Notes under the pieces: model-generated | The model's database searches: none | Told to the model about the DNA's origin: nothing | What the model saw: only the letters and a program-made list of their open reading frames with translations | Program-made: the position numbers and the translations under genes | DNA from: CALEUX01 sp037439945 | GTDB taxonomy: Bacteria; Bacteroidota; Bacteroidia; Bacteroidales; Marinilabiliaceae | Direction of reading: 5' to 3' | Length of the DNA: 64,000 nucleotides | Assembly: GCA_037439945.1 (NCBI GenBank) | Contig: JBBIVA010000001.1 | Location: 1 to 64,000 of the forward strand | Part shown: positions 28,938-38,442 of the stretch, in pieces | Layout: every line of letters begins with the position of its first letter | Numbering within the stretch: the stretch's first letter is position 1

Positions 28938-30452
28938 TCATTGTCCGGGAAAGCCTATTTCCATCATTTCACGAAGTTTTTCAAACTGCTTTTCTTTGTT
29001 TATCTGTCTCATTTTTCGTGCAGTTTTTGTATGATAACGGTGCTTTGAAAAAAAATCATACTGTTTTTTGGTCCATTCGTTAGAAGAAATTCCTCCATCA
29101 TAGTCCATCAGTTCTTTATAAAGGTTTTCAGAAAGGTTTATAAAATCATGTCTTCCCAAATAATCAAGGTCTGCATCTTTTAATATTGCCTCCAGTTTAT
29201 TTGATGGCTTGGCCTTTGGACGTGTAACTTCAATTAATTGGGCCACCTGGTTTATTTGTTCGTGATTATACAGAAATCTGGCCATCACATCTTTTGCCAG
29301 CTCAATACTTTTAGTTTCATGATCATCATAAGAAATGAGAAAACCTGTATCATGCATTAGCGCTGCCGTTTTAAGCAAAAGCAATTCTTCATCGGTAACC
29401 CCCTCTCCCCTTGCTATGATTTCAACTTGGGTTACTACATCCTGGGTATGTTTAAAATTGTGGTAATAAAGGTTTTTTGGAAGATCATTGTTTAGCCTTT
29501 CGAGAACAGCCTCTTCCAAATCATTAAAGCGTAATTGTTGTAACCTTACGCTAAAAAGCTCGTTAGGCTCTTTTCCCAGCCCGTTTTCGGAAAGCTCTGG
29601 CACTATTCCTCTAACAAAATACATATCTATCTCGCCCTTATATTTTATGGGCATTTTACCCCTGTATTCACAGACAAAAAAATCCTTAACAAGCTGATAT
29701 GTTGTACCGGTAATATTAATTTCCCCAGCCACTCCGGACGACTCCATCCTGCTGGCAATATTAACGGTGTCACCCCAAATATCGGGATTTGCTTTTTTAC
29801 GTCCTACTTTTCCCGATATAACCGGTCCTGTGTGGATTCCAATTCTCAACTCCCAAAAATCTTCATGTTCATATTTTTGTTCTTCCTGTAATTGCACCAT
29901 ATACTTTTGAATTTCAAAAGCGGCAAGTACAACATCTACTGAATTGGTGCTGTTTTTTTCGGGAATTCCACCAGCGGCCATATAGGCATCGCCGATTGTT
30001 TTAATTTTTTCAATTTTGTATTTTTCAACCAACATATCAAATTGGAGAAAAAAACGGTCCAACTCATCAATGAGCTTATCGGGGTTTAAATGCTCCACAA
30101 TTTTTGTAAACCCCTGAATGTCTGCAAAAAGTACAGTAACGCTTTTGTATTTTCTTGAAACTGTTTTCTGTGCTCCCTCGTAGTTTTGTGATGACAATTC
30201 GGTATCAAACCCAGACCTTATTCTAATAGCCCTTTCCTTTATTTTCATTGCCTGATCGAGCCGTTTATTAACCTCTTCTTCTACCTTTTTATAAAAATGC
30301 CTCCTGTGTGAAAATAAAAGGGCAAAAACTATTACTGCCAATAGAATGATAAATATTAATAATGTTTGAAAGGAAACAACAATTGTAATAAAGCCTGAAT
30401 AACCCTTCAACAAAAAAGTATTCTTAATTATTGCGCTTATTATTTCAATCAT
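28938..30452 (-). CDS. Class III adenylate cyclase fused to an HD domain, membrane anchored
   Basis: One N-terminal membrane helix (residues 22-47) and a short coiled coil precede a class III cyclase domain (about 80-275). Metal-binding Asp residues are in VLFADIQGFTKIV and IGDAYMAAGG. The base-specifying Lys (EKIKTIGDAY) and Asp (NPDIWGDTVNIASRM), plus the Asn and Arg of NIASRM, are present, so cAMP synthesis is predicted. The C-terminal half (about 325-500) is an HD domain with YHNFKHTQDVV and LMHDTGFL, a metal-dependent phosphohydrolase fold. A cyclase and a possible hydrolase are thus in one chain. 504 residues; 144 bases before the bactofilin gene. Confidence 0.9.
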   Translation of the reverse strand: MIEIISAIIKNTFLLKGYSGFITIVVSFQTLLIFIILLAVIVFALLFSHRRHFYKKVEEEVNKRLDQAMKIKERAIRIRSGFDTELSSQNYEGAQKTVSRKYKSVTVLFADIQGFTKIVEHLNPDKLIDELDRFFLQFDMLVEKYKIEKIKTIGDAYMAAGGIPEKNSTNSVDVVLAAFEIQKYMVQLQEEQKYEHEDFWELRIGIHTGPVISGKVGRKKANPDIWGDTVNIASRMESSGVAGEINITGTTYQLVKDFFVCEYRGKMPIKYKGEIDMYFVRGIVPELSENGLGKEPNELFSVRLQQLRFNDLEEAVLERLNNDLPKNLYYHNFKHTQDVVTQVEIIARGEGVTDEELLLLKTAALMHDTGFLISYDDHETKSIELAKDVMARFLYNHEQINQVAQLIEVTRPKAKPSNKLEAILKDADLDYLGRHDFINLSENLYKELMDYDGGISSNEWTKKQYDFFSKHRYHTKTARKMRQINKEKQFEKLREMMEIGFPGQ

Positions 30453-30470
30453 AAAAGATTAAAAAAGTTT

Positions 30471-30501
30471 CAAATTTAAATCAATAACAAACCTTATCAA
30501 A
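30471..30501 (-). promoter_or_regulatory. Promoter of the cyclase-HD gene
   Basis: Minus strand TTTG (30501-30498), exactly 19 bases, then TAAATTTG (30478-30471): both boxes match the Bacteroidota consensus. The ATG is 18 bases further, so the leader would be very short. Confidence 0.7.
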
Positions 30502-31123
30502 AATAAGTAACCATTAATTGGCCACATCAAGTTGAATAAATTTAACACAATTAGCTTTAAATTGGCTGGATTTTTTACTAATTGCTACTAACTGTTTATA
30601 ACATTACAACTTAGGAGCCAATAAATGTATATTAATTATTTGCAAATTATTTGCAAAATTGGCAGGGATGCCAGTTTCAGGGTAACACGTGAACCGGGTG
30701 ATGAATATTAGGTGCGGCTGTTTTTTTTGGCCTGACCTTTATCCTATTCCTGGTTGTTTCACATTAACAACGGTTACTCTGGTGCGTAATGCCAAATGTT
30801 TTGCGCACAGTGTTATACTCTTTTAATTGAAAAATAACAAGAACACAACAAAAAAATATTTTATGGATCAAATAATTGATCATCCAAAAATTATGGTTAT
30901 TTATCTTAATATTTCATTATTGAGTTGAATAATAATTTCCAAAATGAAGTACATCTTTCTGCAAGTTATAAACCTAACAATTTCTGTATAAATTTGGTAG
31001 CCTTAATTAATAATTGTCAACCATTTTAAAAAAGACATTAAAATTTTTATTAACAATTGTATGTAAGTAACATCAAATGTACTATATTTATTCTTTGAAA
31101 TAACCTTTGAATATTCTAAACTT
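30502..31123. other. Divergent intergenic region before the universal stress gene
   Basis: About 620 bases with no credible gene. A hairpin GATCAA-ATAA-TTGATC occurs at 30866-30881, and GGCAGGGATGCC at 30661-30672. Neither has a T-run. Nothing else stands out. Confidence 0.5.
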
Positions 31124-31957
31124 ATGGAAACCCTGAATCATAGTATTCTGGTGCCTTACGATTTCACCGAGGTGGCAATGAACGCTGTAACCCATGCAGT
31201 TGCTCTTTCCAAGGTACTTGAAACAAATGTCACTCTTCTGCATATTGTTAAAAAAGATGCAGAAATTAGTGAAATGGAACAACAAATGAAAGAAGATGTT
31301 CAGAAGCTTAATGAAATACACAATGTAGTTCTTAACGGGCTTGTTCGTGAAGGTTCCATATTTCGTACTATTACTCAGGTTGCCCACGAGCTTAATTGTG
31401 TTCTTGTTGTAATGGGAACGCATGGAATGAAAGGTATGCAAAAACTAACAGGGAGCTGGGCTCTTAAAGTTATTGTTGGATCAAAAATTCCATTTTTGGT
31501 TATTCAGGATCCTCCGGTGGTTTCAGATGTTAAAAAAATTGTTTTCCCTGTTGATTTTAAAACCGAAAACAAAGAGAAACTTAAATGGGCCCAATTTATG
31601 GCTAAATATTTTGAGTCCAAAATTTTACTTTTTTCAGCAACTTCAAAAGAGGGGGTTATTGACCCAAGAACTAAAGCAAACCTTGTTTTTTGCAAGACTT
31701 TTCTGGAGGAGAAAGCTATTGATTATGAATTGGTGCTATCCAAAAACACAGCATCTTTCAGCCAGGAAACTATTGAGTTTGCAAAATCAAATAATGCCGA
31801 TCTTATTATAATTATGACAACCCGCGATATTGCGTTTCATGATTATGTGCTTGGAGCTCAAGAACAATACATGATTGCCAACAGTGCCAAGATCCCTGTT
31901 ATGGTAATTAACCCAAGAACCGATTTAATGAAATATGGATATGGCAATTTTGGATAA
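31124..31957 (+). CDS. Universal stress protein with two UspA domains
   Basis: Domain 1 (residues 1-142) starts SILVPYDFTEVAMNAVTHAV and carries the ATP-binding pattern MGTHGMKGMQKLTGSWALKVIVGSKIPFLVI. Domain 2 (about 147-270) starts KKIVFPVDFKTENKEKLKWAQ but its loop IIIMTTRDIAFHDYVLGAQEQ lacks the G2xG9xG pattern, so it probably does not bind ATP. 277 residues, the usual tandem form. Cytoplasmic stress protein of unknown target. Monocistronic; a strong terminator follows. Confidence 0.92.
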   Translation: METLNHSILVPYDFTEVAMNAVTHAVALSKVLETNVTLLHIVKKDAEISEMEQQMKEDVQKLNEIHNVVLNGLVREGSIFRTITQVAHELNCVLVVMGTHGMKGMQKLTGSWALKVIVGSKIPFLVIQDPPVVSDVKKIVFPVDFKTENKEKLKWAQFMAKYFESKILLFSATSKEGVIDPRTKANLVFCKTFLEEKAIDYELVLSKNTASFSQETIEFAKSNNADLIIIMTTRDIAFHDYVLGAQEQYMIANSAKIPVMVINPRTDLMKYGYGNFG

Positions 31958-31979
31958 TTCATTTTCCATTTTATTAGCC

Positions 31980-32022
31980 AAAAATCCCTTTATACATAAA
32001 ATTTTGTTTAAGGGATTTTTTT
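31980..32022 (+). terminator. Rho-independent terminator of the universal stress gene
   Basis: AAAAATCCCTT (31980-31990) pairs with AAGGGATTTTT (32010-32020), 11 bp, loop of 19 bases, followed by more T residues. It starts 23 bases after the stop codon. Confidence 0.8.
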
Positions 32023-32106
32023 GTTTTTACCTGCTATTGTAGCCACAATAAATGTTGATACCGGTTGCCAAGGCTCTCTGTTTTCTTCTCCTAAATAAAA
32101 TAATTT

Positions 32107-32688
32107 ATGAAACTTGTTTTCGCCACTCATAATCGTAACAAACTGGTTGAGATACAACAAATGATAAATTCCCATATAGAGTTGGTTGGTTTAACAGAGA
32201 TAAACCACACCGATGAAATTGAAGAAACTGGGTCAACCCTGTCGGAAAATGCATTAATAAAGGCACGGGCAATATATAACCTATACAATTTTAACACTTT
32301 CGCCGACGATACCGGATTGGAAATAGATGCCCTAAATGGAGCTCCAGGTGTTTACTCCGCCCGGTTTGCCGGAAAAGAAAATAATGCACACAATAACATG
32401 AAAAAAGTGCTAAATCTTATGGAAGGTTGCACTGAAAGAAAAGCCAGGTTTAAAACCGTAATTGCTCTGATTATAAACGGTAACGAATATTTGTTTGAAG
32501 GGGCTGTAGTGGGCGAAATTATTGAACAACCAATTGGAGAAGGTGGTTTTGGTTATGATCCAATTTTTAAGCCAGATGGATATAACCAAACTTTTGCACA
32601 AATGGACCCTGAAATTAAAAACAAAATAAGTCACAGGGGGATGGCTTTTGTTAAACTGGTTAATTTTATAAACCTAAATTCTGATTAA
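32107..32688 (+). CDS. rdgB: RdgB/HAM1 non-canonical purine NTP pyrophosphatase
   Basis: Hydrolyses dITP, XTP and ITP to keep damaged purines out of nucleic acids. Conserved stretches: KLVFATHNRNKLVEI, ADDTGLEIDALNGAPGVYSARFAG, GEGGFGYDPIFKPDG and NKISHRGMAFVKL. 193 residues is normal. Cytoplasmic; 220 bases before porZ. Confidence 0.95.
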   Translation: MKLVFATHNRNKLVEIQQMINSHIELVGLTEINHTDEIEETGSTLSENALIKARAIYNLYNFNTFADDTGLEIDALNGAPGVYSARFAGKENNAHNNMKKVLNLMEGCTERKARFKTVIALIINGNEYLFEGAVVGEIIEQPIGEGGFGYDPIFKPDGYNQTFAQMDPEIKNKISHRGMAFVKLVNFINLNSD

Positions 32689-32909
32689 AGTAATTAAACC
32701 TGAATAAAACCAATAAATGTATTTTTAAAAGTCGGTTTTAAGTAAAAATTCATTTATTATTTTAATATTGCATTACACAAAAGCCCATTTTGTAATCAAA
32801 ATTTTTATCAAGGTTGCATTTCGCTGTAACTAAAACTAAATTTATTCATATATGTTAGATAATTTGAAGATGGTGAAACTATTTAAACAATAAAACAAAT
32901 TTCACTGGC

Positions 32910-35378
32910 ATGAAAAATTTGGGGCTATTTTTCGATATAACAGCAAATACGGGTAGGGCTAAAAAATGCAGGTTTTCTATAAATGTTTGTGCCTTCCTGG
33001 TAATTTTATTTTTAAATAATCTGGTTTCATTTTCACAGGTTGAAAATCTTAAAATTGGGGAGTGGAGGCATCATTATTCTTTCAATAATTGTTTTGCTGT
33101 TGTTCAGACCCCAACACAAATAATTGGCGCCACAACCCTGGGATTGAATTTCCTCAATAAATCAGATAATTCATTAACTACTTTAACAAAAATAAACGGG
33201 TTGTCAGATTATGACCTTTCTGCTTTGGTATTTTTATCGGATTTAAATGCTATTATGATTGGTTATGCAAATGGAAACATTGACTTTATTAGAAATGGCA
33301 AGGTTTATAACATTAACGACTTAAAAATAAAACAGATAGACGGAAGTAAAAAAATTAATCATTTTCTGTCGAAAAACAACATAGTGTATTGTAGCACCGA
33401 TTTTGGAATTATACTTCTTAATCTTGAAAAACTGGAAATATCATCAACATGGTATATTGGTAACCAGGCGGGTAACCTAAAAGTGTCGCAACTGGTAATA
33501 AATGGTGATGATATTTATGCGGCCACGGATAAAGGATTACGAAAGTCTTCATTATCGGGTACAAATCCGGCCTTTTTTGAAAATTGGAAAACAATTTCGC
33601 CAACTATTGACCCTTATAATTCGTTGGCAATGTTTGGCGGAAAATTAATATCGGCAATTGGCCAAAAGGGCCAAACCTGTACTTTGGCATCATTTGTTAA
33701 TGACCAAATAAACGCATTTACTTCAATTCCGGCTTTTTACAGTTTGACAACAAACTCAGCTGATGAATTAATGGCAGTATCTTTAAATAGTATTTACTTT
33801 TATAATTTATCCCTTCAAAACACATCAACAATTTCAAGCCCTGTTATAAACGATATTCCTTTCTCACCGGCCTTTAGAACAGGAATTAAAGACCAGGGTG
33901 GGAACCTTTGGATTGCCGATTTCAATAAAGGATTGTTAAAAAGAGAAAGCTCAAATAATTTTTCGCTCTTTAACCCCCAGGGCCCTGCAACTAACCAATG
34001 CAAACAACTTTTGGTGGCAGGAAATAATGTCTGGACTGTAGCAGGTGGCTTAACAAATACATGGAATAATGCCGGAATTAAAGCATCATCGTCAGTATTA
34101 ACCCCAACTGGCTGGCAGCATATAACTTTTGAAAATACTCCGGGACTAGAGTCGGTAATTGATTTTATTGGGGTAACTGCAAATCCTCTTAATCCGGAAA
34201 ACATTTTTATTAACTCCTGGGGTGAAGGAGTTTTTGAGTTTGAAAACCAACAAGGTAATTATATTCTTAAAAACAATTTTAATAAATCAGAAACAGGCTT
34301 GCAAAATATTGATTGGGCAGCACCCTCGGGGTATGTAAGAATTGGGGCAACTGCGTTTGATAAAAACAATGTTCTGTTTATGACAAATGCTTTTGTTGAC
34401 AACGGACTGGTTGCCTACTTCCCCGCCGACAAAACCTTTTTAAGATTGAGTTACCAGTCAATAAAATCTGTGGAAGGCCTTGGCACCATGTTAATGCATT
34501 CAAACGGGGATAAATGGATGGTTATTGGAAGAGGAAACCCTATGGGATTATTTGTTTGGAATGATAATGGCACCCCTAAAAATCAGTCAGATGATAAATA
34601 CAAAAGTTCTATTTCACCATCAAAGGAAACAGATAAAAGAAATGTTGGACAGCTTTTACTTTGGGATGATAAAGGTGAGGAAATAACAAAGCGTATTTAT
34701 TCTATTGCTGAGGATCAGAATAAATATGTTTGGCTTGGAACCGACATGGGAATAGTTGTTCAATATCAGCCACGTACTATTTTCAACAATGAAAAACCTG
34801 TTTTCTCAAGGATTAAAATTCCCCGAAAAGACGGATCTGGATTGGCTGATTATTTATTGGAAAATGAAATTGTAACTGCAATAGCTGTTGATGCGGGCAA
34901 CCGTAAATGGATCGGAACTCAGGGTTCAGGGGTGTTTCTGGTTTCGGCAGATGGGACCAAAACCATTTCAGCCTATAACAGTCAAAATAGTCTTTTACCA
35001 TCTGATTTTATTTCGTCAATAGCCATAAACCATGAAACCGGTGAGGTTTTTATCGCAACCGATAAGGGAATTGTTTCAACACGAGGCTCGGCTACAAAGG
35101 GAAAAAGTAATTTTAATGATATATATGCATTCCCAAACCCCGTTAGGCCCGAATATACAGGGACAATAACTATTACGGGGTTAATTACCCGTTCAAATGT
35201 TAAAATAACAGATGTATCGGGAAAGCTTGTTTACGAAACTATGTCGGTTGGGGGACAAGCCTTTTGGGATGGTACAAACCTTTGGGGCGAAAAAGTTAAA
35301 TCAGGTGTTTATTTGGTTTTTGTATCATCTGAAGACGGTTCTGAGTCGGGGGTTACAAAAATTGCAGTCATCAGATAA
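32910..35378 (+). CDS. porZ: PorZ-like protein of the type IX secretion system
   Basis: Surface partner of the PorU sortase; it presents A-LPS to the attachment complex. A signal sequence (VCAFLVILFLNNLVSFSQ) ends near residue 42. The mature start VENLKIGEWRHHYSFNNCFAVVQT is characteristic of PorZ. Two beta-propeller domains fill the body (for example DDIYAATDKGLRKS, NKYVWLGTDMGIVVQY, NRKWIGTQGSGVFLV). The C-terminus, from FPNPVRPEYTGTITITGL to WDGTNLWGEKVKSGVYLV, is the type IX C-terminal domain. 822 residues. The organism therefore very likely has a type IX system. Confidence 0.88.
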   Translation: MKNLGLFFDITANTGRAKKCRFSINVCAFLVILFLNNLVSFSQVENLKIGEWRHHYSFNNCFAVVQTPTQIIGATTLGLNFLNKSDNSLTTLTKINGLSDYDLSALVFLSDLNAIMIGYANGNIDFIRNGKVYNINDLKIKQIDGSKKINHFLSKNNIVYCSTDFGIILLNLEKLEISSTWYIGNQAGNLKVSQLVINGDDIYAATDKGLRKSSLSGTNPAFFENWKTISPTIDPYNSLAMFGGKLISAIGQKGQTCTLASFVNDQINAFTSIPAFYSLTTNSADELMAVSLNSIYFYNLSLQNTSTISSPVINDIPFSPAFRTGIKDQGGNLWIADFNKGLLKRESSNNFSLFNPQGPATNQCKQLLVAGNNVWTVAGGLTNTWNNAGIKASSSVLTPTGWQHITFENTPGLESVIDFIGVTANPLNPENIFINSWGEGVFEFENQQGNYILKNNFNKSETGLQNIDWAAPSGYVRIGATAFDKNNVLFMTNAFVDNGLVAYFPADKTFLRLSYQSIKSVEGLGTMLMHSNGDKWMVIGRGNPMGLFVWNDNGTPKNQSDDKYKSSISPSKETDKRNVGQLLLWDDKGEEITKRIYSIAEDQNKYVWLGTDMGIVVQYQPRTIFNNEKPVFSRIKIPRKDGSGLADYLLENEIVTAIAVDAGNRKWIGTQGSGVFLVSADGTKTISAYNSQNSLLPSDFISSIAINHETGEVFIATDKGIVSTRGSATKGKSNFNDIYAFPNPVRPEYTGTITITGLITRSNVKITDVSGKLVYETMSVGGQAFWDGTNLWGEKVKSGVYLVFVSSEDGSESGVTKIAVIR

Positions 35379-35417
35379 ATGAAATAAAATTTCGAATTTT
35401 TATTTACTAAAAATCTT

Positions 35418-38159
35418 ATGTGGAGAAAAGATATCACGATTTTATCAATTTTATCACTTTTTGTATTTATTGGAATAATTTTCTTCTATTTTCATAAAAA
35501 CATTAATTATGAAATTACCAACCCAATAATTGCTGTACCTTCAAACGCAGGCATAATAATAAAAATAAGCCAACCCAATAAAATCAGGGCCCGGTTAAAA
35601 AATGAACAAAGCTTTGTCTCTGAGCTTGAAAAATTTGAAACTTTTAGGCATATAAAAAATATAAATAATTTCATTGATACATCATTAGTAATTAAACAGC
35701 ACCCTTTCCCTGATTTCCTTAACAGGGAAGTTATATTATCATTGCACCCGAATCAGAAAAACCGCACAGACTGGTTTTTAAATTTACCCCTGTTAAACAG
35801 AAAAGAAGAGAAACAGGTAATAAATATTTTTAAGAAAACCGGTGAAGAGTATAAACTTGAAAATATTAGCAACAGTACTGTTTTTTTAATAGCAAAAAGC
35901 CCCCATTTTCCAGTAACAGCATTTGCTTCAATAAATGATGGCATTGTTTCAATAAGCAATTCGCAGCTTTTAATTGAAAATTCTATGCTGCAAAGAAAAG
36001 AAAACTCAACCCTGCTCAACGACAGTTCCTTTTTATCGGTTCATAAAACGGTATTACCATCAAATATAGTTTCCATAACAATTAATTTCTCACACTTTGA
36101 AAATTTAACCGGCAAACTTTTAAATTCTTCTATTGTAAATTCTGGTTTTGTTAAAAATATTGCCAAATGGTGTGAGCTGGATTTGGAAATTCGTGATGAT
36201 GCGGTTTCACTAAATGGTTTTTCAGTATCAGGTGATAATGATTTTTTTGTTTCGTTGTTTTCGGGTGTGGCCCCTCAAAAATCTGAGCTTGTTAATGTAA
36301 TCCCTGCTGAGACCAAGTTTTTAATGACATATACCTTCAACAATAAGGGACGTTTCAGGGAAAACCTGCTTAATTTGGCCAATTCAGGAAATGATGGTGA
36401 AAAATTTTTCCAGGCATCAGAACTGTTTAAAAAACAGACCGGGCGCGACTTCGATGAAATATTTTTTTCATTTATAGAAAAAGAGTTTGGCCTTATTTAT
36501 ACCGAACCGGATAAAAACTTCCCCAAGGGAAACCGCTTTCTGATTTTTAACACTTCAGGCCAGGCCAGATCACTTGAATGTATGGCTGAAATAATGCAGC
36601 AGAACATGGATGTATTGGAGTCAAACAAACAATGGGTTCAACTGGATGAACAAACCAGGTTTCCGGTTTATAACAGCCACTCTATTAGCGTTTTGAAATT
36701 ACTTTTAAAGAACATATTTCCTGAAGTACCTGCAGATTATTTTACTTTCTTCAGGAACTATATAGTTTTTGCCAATTCATCTGAAGAATTACATAGTTTC
36801 ATGTACTCAACTGTATTAAATAAATCCCTTTCATCTCATCCTTATTTTTCTTCATTTGCCGAAAATTTTTCATATCATGAGAATTTTTTCCTTTTTTCCG
36901 AAATTCCATATATTTTCCCATATGCAAAAGAGTCGCTAAACCCCGAAATATTTAATCCCCAGGCTGAACAAATTCAAACTTTATCAAAGTTTTATGGGGC
37001 AGGGCTACAATTTTCATCAAGTGGAAACCTGGTTTATACCTCGGCATATCTTAATTACACACCAACCCGGGATCAAGAACCGCGAACCATTTGGCAAAGC
37101 AGGCTTGACTCAACAATAACAGGAAAACCTGCCCTTGTAGAAAATCACATTTCAGGTGATAAGGAAATTTTGGTTCAGGATAAAAAAAATAATCTTTATT
37201 TAATTAACAATGTTGGCCGTGTATTATGGAAAAGAACGCTTGATGGACCCATAATCAGCGAAATTGTGCAAATTGATTTTTACAACAACAAAAAATTACA
37301 ATACCTGTTTAACACAAATAACCGGCTATACCTGCTCGATCGTAATGGAAACCATGTAGCAAAATATCCTTTTACGCTTTCATCCCCGGCAACTAACGGA
37401 CTTTCAGTTGTTGATTATGATAACAAAAAAGATTACAGGATATTTATTGCACTTTCAGACAATAAGGTACATTTATTTGATAAAAACGGAAACAGTATTA
37501 TCGGCTGGAATTCACCCCTAACCGAAGGAACTGTAAAAACCCCCGTTCAATATTTTAATATTAATGGAAGAGATTATATAGTTTTTAGTGACCAATACCG
37601 AAATTATATTCTGGATAGAAGGGGGGAAAACAGAATTATTACCAACCCTAGTTTTGTAAGGAATTCAAATTCGTTGTTTTATCTTGAAAAGGATGGAAAC
37701 GACTCATATTTAGTAACTTCAAATCAATCCGGATTGGTTGCAAAAATATTAATTCCAACGGGTGAATGCAGTTTAAAAAAATTATTTGATTGTCCACAAG
37801 AACATGGCTTTGTAATTGTAAAAGGGTTACAGGATGATGCATTATATTTATTTATTACTGAAGACAGACTGGTTGGGTTTAATAAAAATGAAGAGGCAGA
37901 ATTTGATGTTAAATTTGAGCAACCGGTTTTACCCCATGCCGATATTTACCAGTTTTCACCTGCTGATATAAAATATGGAATTGTAGAAAAATCGGGGGAT
38001 AAAATCCACCTGATTGGAAATAATGGTAAAAACTACCAGGGATTCCCTTTAAAGGGAAACAGCCGGTTTTCGATCGGATTTATGAAAACAACTGCCCACA
38101 GATTTAACCTGATTGTTGGTGGGGATAATAATCTGCTTAACAATTACAGCATTGAATAA
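35418..38159 (+). CDS. Large membrane-anchored protein with a C-terminal propeller-like region; family uncertain
   Basis: One N-terminal helix (ILSILSLFVFIGIIFFYF) anchors a periplasmic or external chain. Residues 40-560 are a repetitive alpha/beta region (IPAETKFLMTYTF, FGLIYTEPD, NYIVFANSSEELHSF) that recalls DUF3352 proteins, uncertainly. Residues 580-910 contain PQQ-propeller-like blades: NNLYLINNVGRVLWKRTLDGP, NRLYLLDRNGNHVAKYPF, NKVHLFDKNGNSIIGW, DYIVFSDQYRNYILDRRG. 913 residues. It begins 39 bases after porZ, so it is probably cotranscribed and could act in envelope or type IX functions; that is inference. Confidence 0.7.
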   Translation: MWRKDITILSILSLFVFIGIIFFYFHKNINYEITNPIIAVPSNAGIIIKISQPNKIRARLKNEQSFVSELEKFETFRHIKNINNFIDTSLVIKQHPFPDFLNREVILSLHPNQKNRTDWFLNLPLLNRKEEKQVINIFKKTGEEYKLENISNSTVFLIAKSPHFPVTAFASINDGIVSISNSQLLIENSMLQRKENSTLLNDSSFLSVHKTVLPSNIVSITINFSHFENLTGKLLNSSIVNSGFVKNIAKWCELDLEIRDDAVSLNGFSVSGDNDFFVSLFSGVAPQKSELVNVIPAETKFLMTYTFNNKGRFRENLLNLANSGNDGEKFFQASELFKKQTGRDFDEIFFSFIEKEFGLIYTEPDKNFPKGNRFLIFNTSGQARSLECMAEIMQQNMDVLESNKQWVQLDEQTRFPVYNSHSISVLKLLLKNIFPEVPADYFTFFRNYIVFANSSEELHSFMYSTVLNKSLSSHPYFSSFAENFSYHENFFLFSEIPYIFPYAKESLNPEIFNPQAEQIQTLSKFYGAGLQFSSSGNLVYTSAYLNYTPTRDQEPRTIWQSRLDSTITGKPALVENHISGDKEILVQDKKNNLYLINNVGRVLWKRTLDGPIISEIVQIDFYNNKKLQYLFNTNNRLYLLDRNGNHVAKYPFTLSSPATNGLSVVDYDNKKDYRIFIALSDNKVHLFDKNGNSIIGWNSPLTEGTVKTPVQYFNINGRDYIVFSDQYRNYILDRRGENRIITNPSFVRNSNSLFYLEKDGNDSYLVTSNQSGLVAKILIPTGECSLKKLFDCPQEHGFVIVKGLQDDALYLFITEDRLVGFNKNEEAEFDVKFEQPVLPHADIYQFSPADIKYGIVEKSGDKIHLIGNNGKNYQGFPLKGNSRFSIGFMKTTAHRFNLIVGGDNNLLNNYSIE

Positions 38160-38237
38160 ACCTAAAGTAAAGAAATTTGTTATTAGCTTGTGGGTAACAA
38201 TGTAATTACAAAAACTGGCATAATGAAACAAACATAA

Positions 38238-38434
38238 TTTGTTAAACACAACTTGTCCCGGCTTTTCGGGAAACACGAAAGAACAGAATATTAACGAAGT
38301 CAGCCCAGGCTTTGCCGATTGGTTTACCAGAAGTAGAAGATCGACTTAGTCAATTGAAAACCGTCGCGTCCAAAATTAATCATGCGGGTTGCCCCTATGT
38401 ATCGAAACTGGCTATACGGCCTTGTTTTAAAAAA
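38238..38434 (+). repeat. Leader element copy A (long form), upstream of the oxidoreductase gene
   Basis: The left block 38238-38289 is about 88% identical to copy B before the efflux adaptor. It contains the small hairpin TCCCG-GCTTTT-CGGGA. The right block 38410-38434 (GGCTATACGGCCTTGTTTT) matches copy C before the kinase. Between them is CATGCGGGTT (about 38384-38393), which also occurs as CATGCGAGTT before the MCP gene. The element ends 8 bases before the oxidoreductase ATG. Confidence 0.6.
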
Positions 38435-38442
38435 TATTTACA

